A stretch of DNA of 64,000 nucleotides from GCA-2711565 sp963664245 (GTDB taxonomy: Bacteria > Bacteroidota > Bacteroidia > Bacteroidales > GCA-2711565), in the NCBI GenBank assembly GCA_963664245.1, contig OY760934.1, positions 2,170,001 through 2,234,000 of the forward strand, in the 5' to 3' direction. Under the pieces are notes generated by a model. That model was not told where the DNA came from. It ran no database searches and was given only the letters and a program-made list of their open reading frames with translations. This document shows positions 62,293 to 64,000 of this stretch, piece by piece (position 1 is the first letter of the stretch; every line of letters begins with the position of its first letter). The translations under genes and the position numbers were made by a program.

Positions 62293-62649
62293 TGATTTTA
62301 TAAAATTGATAAAATTATTAAGCTTAATTCCTAAAACGTTTAATTTTTCTTCAAACGACTTATGAACATTTTCTTCAATCAAATGGCGTTTAAATAAAAG
62401 GGTAATCCAATGTTTTGTTTCAAAAAGCGAACCTCTTGAATGATAATAAAACCTTAACGAATCTTTATAAATATAACGGCCGAACCCTTCTGCAATATTT
62501 GCCCCTATTGAATCTGTTGATCGAAGAAACTGGTCTACTATTGAAAATTGATGTGTTTTACTGATGGATTGAAAGATATCCCAGGCCATGTTGCTTAGCT
62601 CTAAAGCTATCTGGTAAATTTCAAGATTATGTAATCCCTTGTCTTCCAT
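62278..62649 (-). CDS. Four-helix-bundle protein (S23/IVS family)
   Basis: This 123-aa protein has the family pattern LEIYQIALELSNMAWDIF, QFLRSTDSIGANIAEGFGRY and FYYHSRGSLFETKHWI. Members were first found inside 23S rRNA intervening sequences and, as Avd, in diversity-generating retroelements; lone copies are common in Bacteroidota and their role is unknown. The C-terminus KLNN-stop is written by the repeat AATAACTAA. It lies between formimidoylglutamase-like and topA genes and is flanked by repeats on both sides. Confidence 0.88.
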   Translation of the reverse strand: MEDKGLHNLEIYQIALELSNMAWDIFQSISKTHQFSIVDQFLRSTDSIGANIAEGFGRYIYKDSLRFYYHSRGSLFETKHWITLLFKRHLIEENVHKSFEEKLNVLGIKLNNFINFIKSKLNN

Positions 62650-62690
62650 AAATCTGAATGATTCATAAAATTAGGAATTATTACAATCAA

Positions 62691-62712
62691 TTACCACAAA
62701 TAACCTAATAAC
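62691..62712 (-). repeat. GTTATT-type repeat at the 5' side of the four-helix-bundle gene
   Basis: TTACCACAAATAAC followed by CTAATAAC is the inverted partner of the array at 62250-62292 and shares ACCACAAATAAC (one base aside) with 61012-61023. Confidence 0.55.
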
Positions 62713-62722
62713 AAAAAGGAGT

Positions 62723-64000
62723 TTACTTTTTCTTTCGGGTATACTTCTTCTTAGGAGTATTCTTCGGATCGTCGGCAATTTTCAGGCATTCTTCCAGGGT
62801 CAACGTTTCCGGAGCAACATCTTTCGGGATTTTGAAATTTTTCTTCTTGATCGAAATATAAGCCCCGTAACGACCTTTCAGCACTTTTACTTCCCCGTTA
62901 AAATCGTGAATGGTATTTTCTTTGTCTTTCTGGCGTTTGGCTTCAATAATTTCAATGGCTTTTTCTGCATCAACCATTAAAGGATCATTATCTTTTCCGA
63001 GCGAATAAAATTTCTTGTCATGAAGAATATAGGGGCCAAAACGGCCAATGGCCACGGTCATCTCCTGGTCTTCAAACATGCCTATTTTTCGAGGGAATTT
63101 AAATAATTCAAGGGCATCTTCAAGGGTTACAGTTTCAATACTTTGGCCTTTTTTCAGCCCGGCAAATTTTGGTTTTTCTTCGTCATCGGTTTCTCCCATT
63201 TGAGCAATGGCACCATAGCGGCCAATTTTTACATAAATATTTTTGCCCGTTTTCGGGTCATGGCCCAATAATTTTTCGCCACGGAACTTATCCGATTTTT
63301 CGAGGGTGGCTTCAATCTGGTTGTGGAACGGCCCGTAAAATTCGCGGATCATATCGTTCCAAACTTTTTGTCCTTGGGCTATTTCGTCGAATTCTTTTTC
63401 AACCTTGGCTGTAAAATTATAATCGATGATATTGTCAAAATACTTAATCAGGAAGTTGTTCACCAACGTTCCGATGTCAGTCGGAAATAGTTTCCCTTTT
63501 TCGTAACCGGTTTTTTCCGATTTCTGATCTTCCTTGATTTCGTCATCTTTCAGGGTAATGCACCGATATTTACGTTCTGTTCCGTTGCGGTCTTCTTTCA
63601 GCACGTACTCACGCTTCAAAATAGTTGAAATGGTAGGTGCATATGTTGACGGGCGACCAATTCCAAGCTCTTCCATTTTACGAACCAGCGAAGCTTCGGT
63701 GTAACGCGGAGGATGTTGAGAAAAACGCTCCTCACCTCTTATTTCAAGGCGTTCAAGAATATCGCCTTCTTTAATTGGAGGAAGTACGCCTTCGGCCTCT
63801 TCCATATTATCGTCGTCTTTTGATTCGAGGTAAACTTTTAAGAACCCATCAAATTTCACCACTTCTCCTTTGGCAATAAAATCTTTTTTTGCTTCCGAAA
63901 CGTCGATGGTTACATTTGTTTTTTCCAGAACCGCATCGCTCATTTGAGAAGCAATGGTTCTTTTCCAGATTAATTCATACAAGCGTTTTTGCGAAGCATC
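62723..64000 (-). CDS. topA: DNA topoisomerase I, C-terminal part (runs off the window)
   Basis: The frame is open to the last base (DASQKRLYELIWKRTIASQMSDA), so the start lies outside. The visible part covers the end of the topoisomerase IA core (PPRYTEASLVRKMEELGIGRPSTYAPTISTIL) and three C-terminal repeats with the GR[YF]G motif (VKIGRYGAIAQ, VAIGRFGPYIL, VLKGRYGAYIS) that bind DNA. The end is a Lys/Arg-rich tail (KKKYTRKKK). The enzyme relaxes negative supercoils. The catalytic Tyr is not in view. Confidence 0.95.
   Translation of the reverse strand, partial: DASQKRLYELIWKRTIASQMSDAVLEKTNVTIDVSEAKKDFIAKGEVVKFDGFLKVYLESKDDDNMEEAEGVLPPIKEGDILERLEIRGEERFSQHPPRYTEASLVRKMEELGIGRPSTYAPTISTILKREYVLKEDRNGTERKYRCITLKDDEIKEDQKSEKTGYEKGKLFPTDIGTLVNNFLIKYFDNIIDYNFTAKVEKEFDEIAQGQKVWNDMIREFYGPFHNQIEATLEKSDKFRGEKLLGHDPKTGKNIYVKIGRYGAIAQMGETDDEEKPKFAGLKKGQSIETVTLEDALELFKFPRKIGMFEDQEMTVAIGRFGPYILHDKKFYSLGKDNDPLMVDAEKAIEIIEAKRQKDKENTIHDFNGEVKVLKGRYGAYISIKKKNFKIPKDVAPETLTLEECLKIADDPKNTPKKKYTRKKK

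Noticed and set aside
62278..62649. Diversity-generating retroelement
   Set aside because: The four-helix-bundle protein resembles Avd, but no reverse transcriptase or template repeat lies nearby.

Overview
This 64 kb window is a stretch of chromosome from a Bacteroidota bacterium, most likely class Bacteroidia in the broad sense. The evidence is the gene families (tricorn-like S41 proteases, DUF3109, DUF3098, CreD with a winged-helix partner, one-chain GlyRS, a short glycogen-synthase domain), A-rich leaders almost without Shine-Dalgarno sequences, and many promoters with the Bacteroidetes -7 element TAnnTTTG just ahead of start codons. It is mostly housekeeping DNA with small low-GC accessory insertions. 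I saw no rRNA, CRISPR array, transposase or prophage.

Layout. 1-3.7 kb: end of an ATP synthase operon (atpF-H-A-G). 3.7-11.4 kb: a small orphan gene, ferritin, a tricorn-like protease, a DUF3109 protein, a CapA-like phosphoesterase and an ArcB-type ornithine carbamoyltransferase. 11.5-13.5 kb: small accessory genes and intergenic repeats. 13.5-17.5 kb: glyS, then pth, rplY and prs on the minus strand. 17.6-22 kb: tRNA-Leu(CAA), a C-terminal processing protease, SodB and GlmS. 22-27 kb: a glycogen-synthase N-domain protein, proline dehydrogenase and the yceD-rpmF-plsX-fabH lipid cluster. 27-35.5 kb: a PHP phosphatase, a U32 protein, a second tricorn-like protease, an M3 peptidase and a cupin. 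35.5-39 kb: aspS and a radical SAM / GME-fold-like pair. 39-46 kb: an operon of four exported proteins ending in a leucine-rich repeat protein, then a GNAT and an exported protein. 46-48.3 kb: membrane protein, winged-helix regulator and CreD. 48.3-51.4 kb: leuS with an extra domain. 51.5-57 kb: a VanX-like dipeptidase and ftsX-DUF3098-uppP-truB-queA-ispD. 57-59.6 kb: a glycosyltransferase and a flippase-like protein, then ruvC. 59.6-64 kb: an orphan 407-aa gene, an arginase-family protein, a four-helix-bundle gene and the C-terminal part of topA, which runs off the window.

The most interesting observations are these. (1) Leucyl-tRNA synthetase carries about 100-120 extra residues that look like a PD-(D/E)xK (DUF559-like) nuclease domain. 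(2) A near-identical 23-bp palindromic block lies on the promoter of the membrane-protein/winged-helix operon and again just before creD, which suggests a two-target regulon. (3) Two accessory genes near the right end are bracketed by inverted GTTATT-type repeats. (4) The arginase-family protein has lost most of the usual metal ligands. (5) An operon of exported proteins appears to share a common small module. (6) Several genes have a -7 element only 4-5 nt before the ATG, so their mRNAs should be leaderless.
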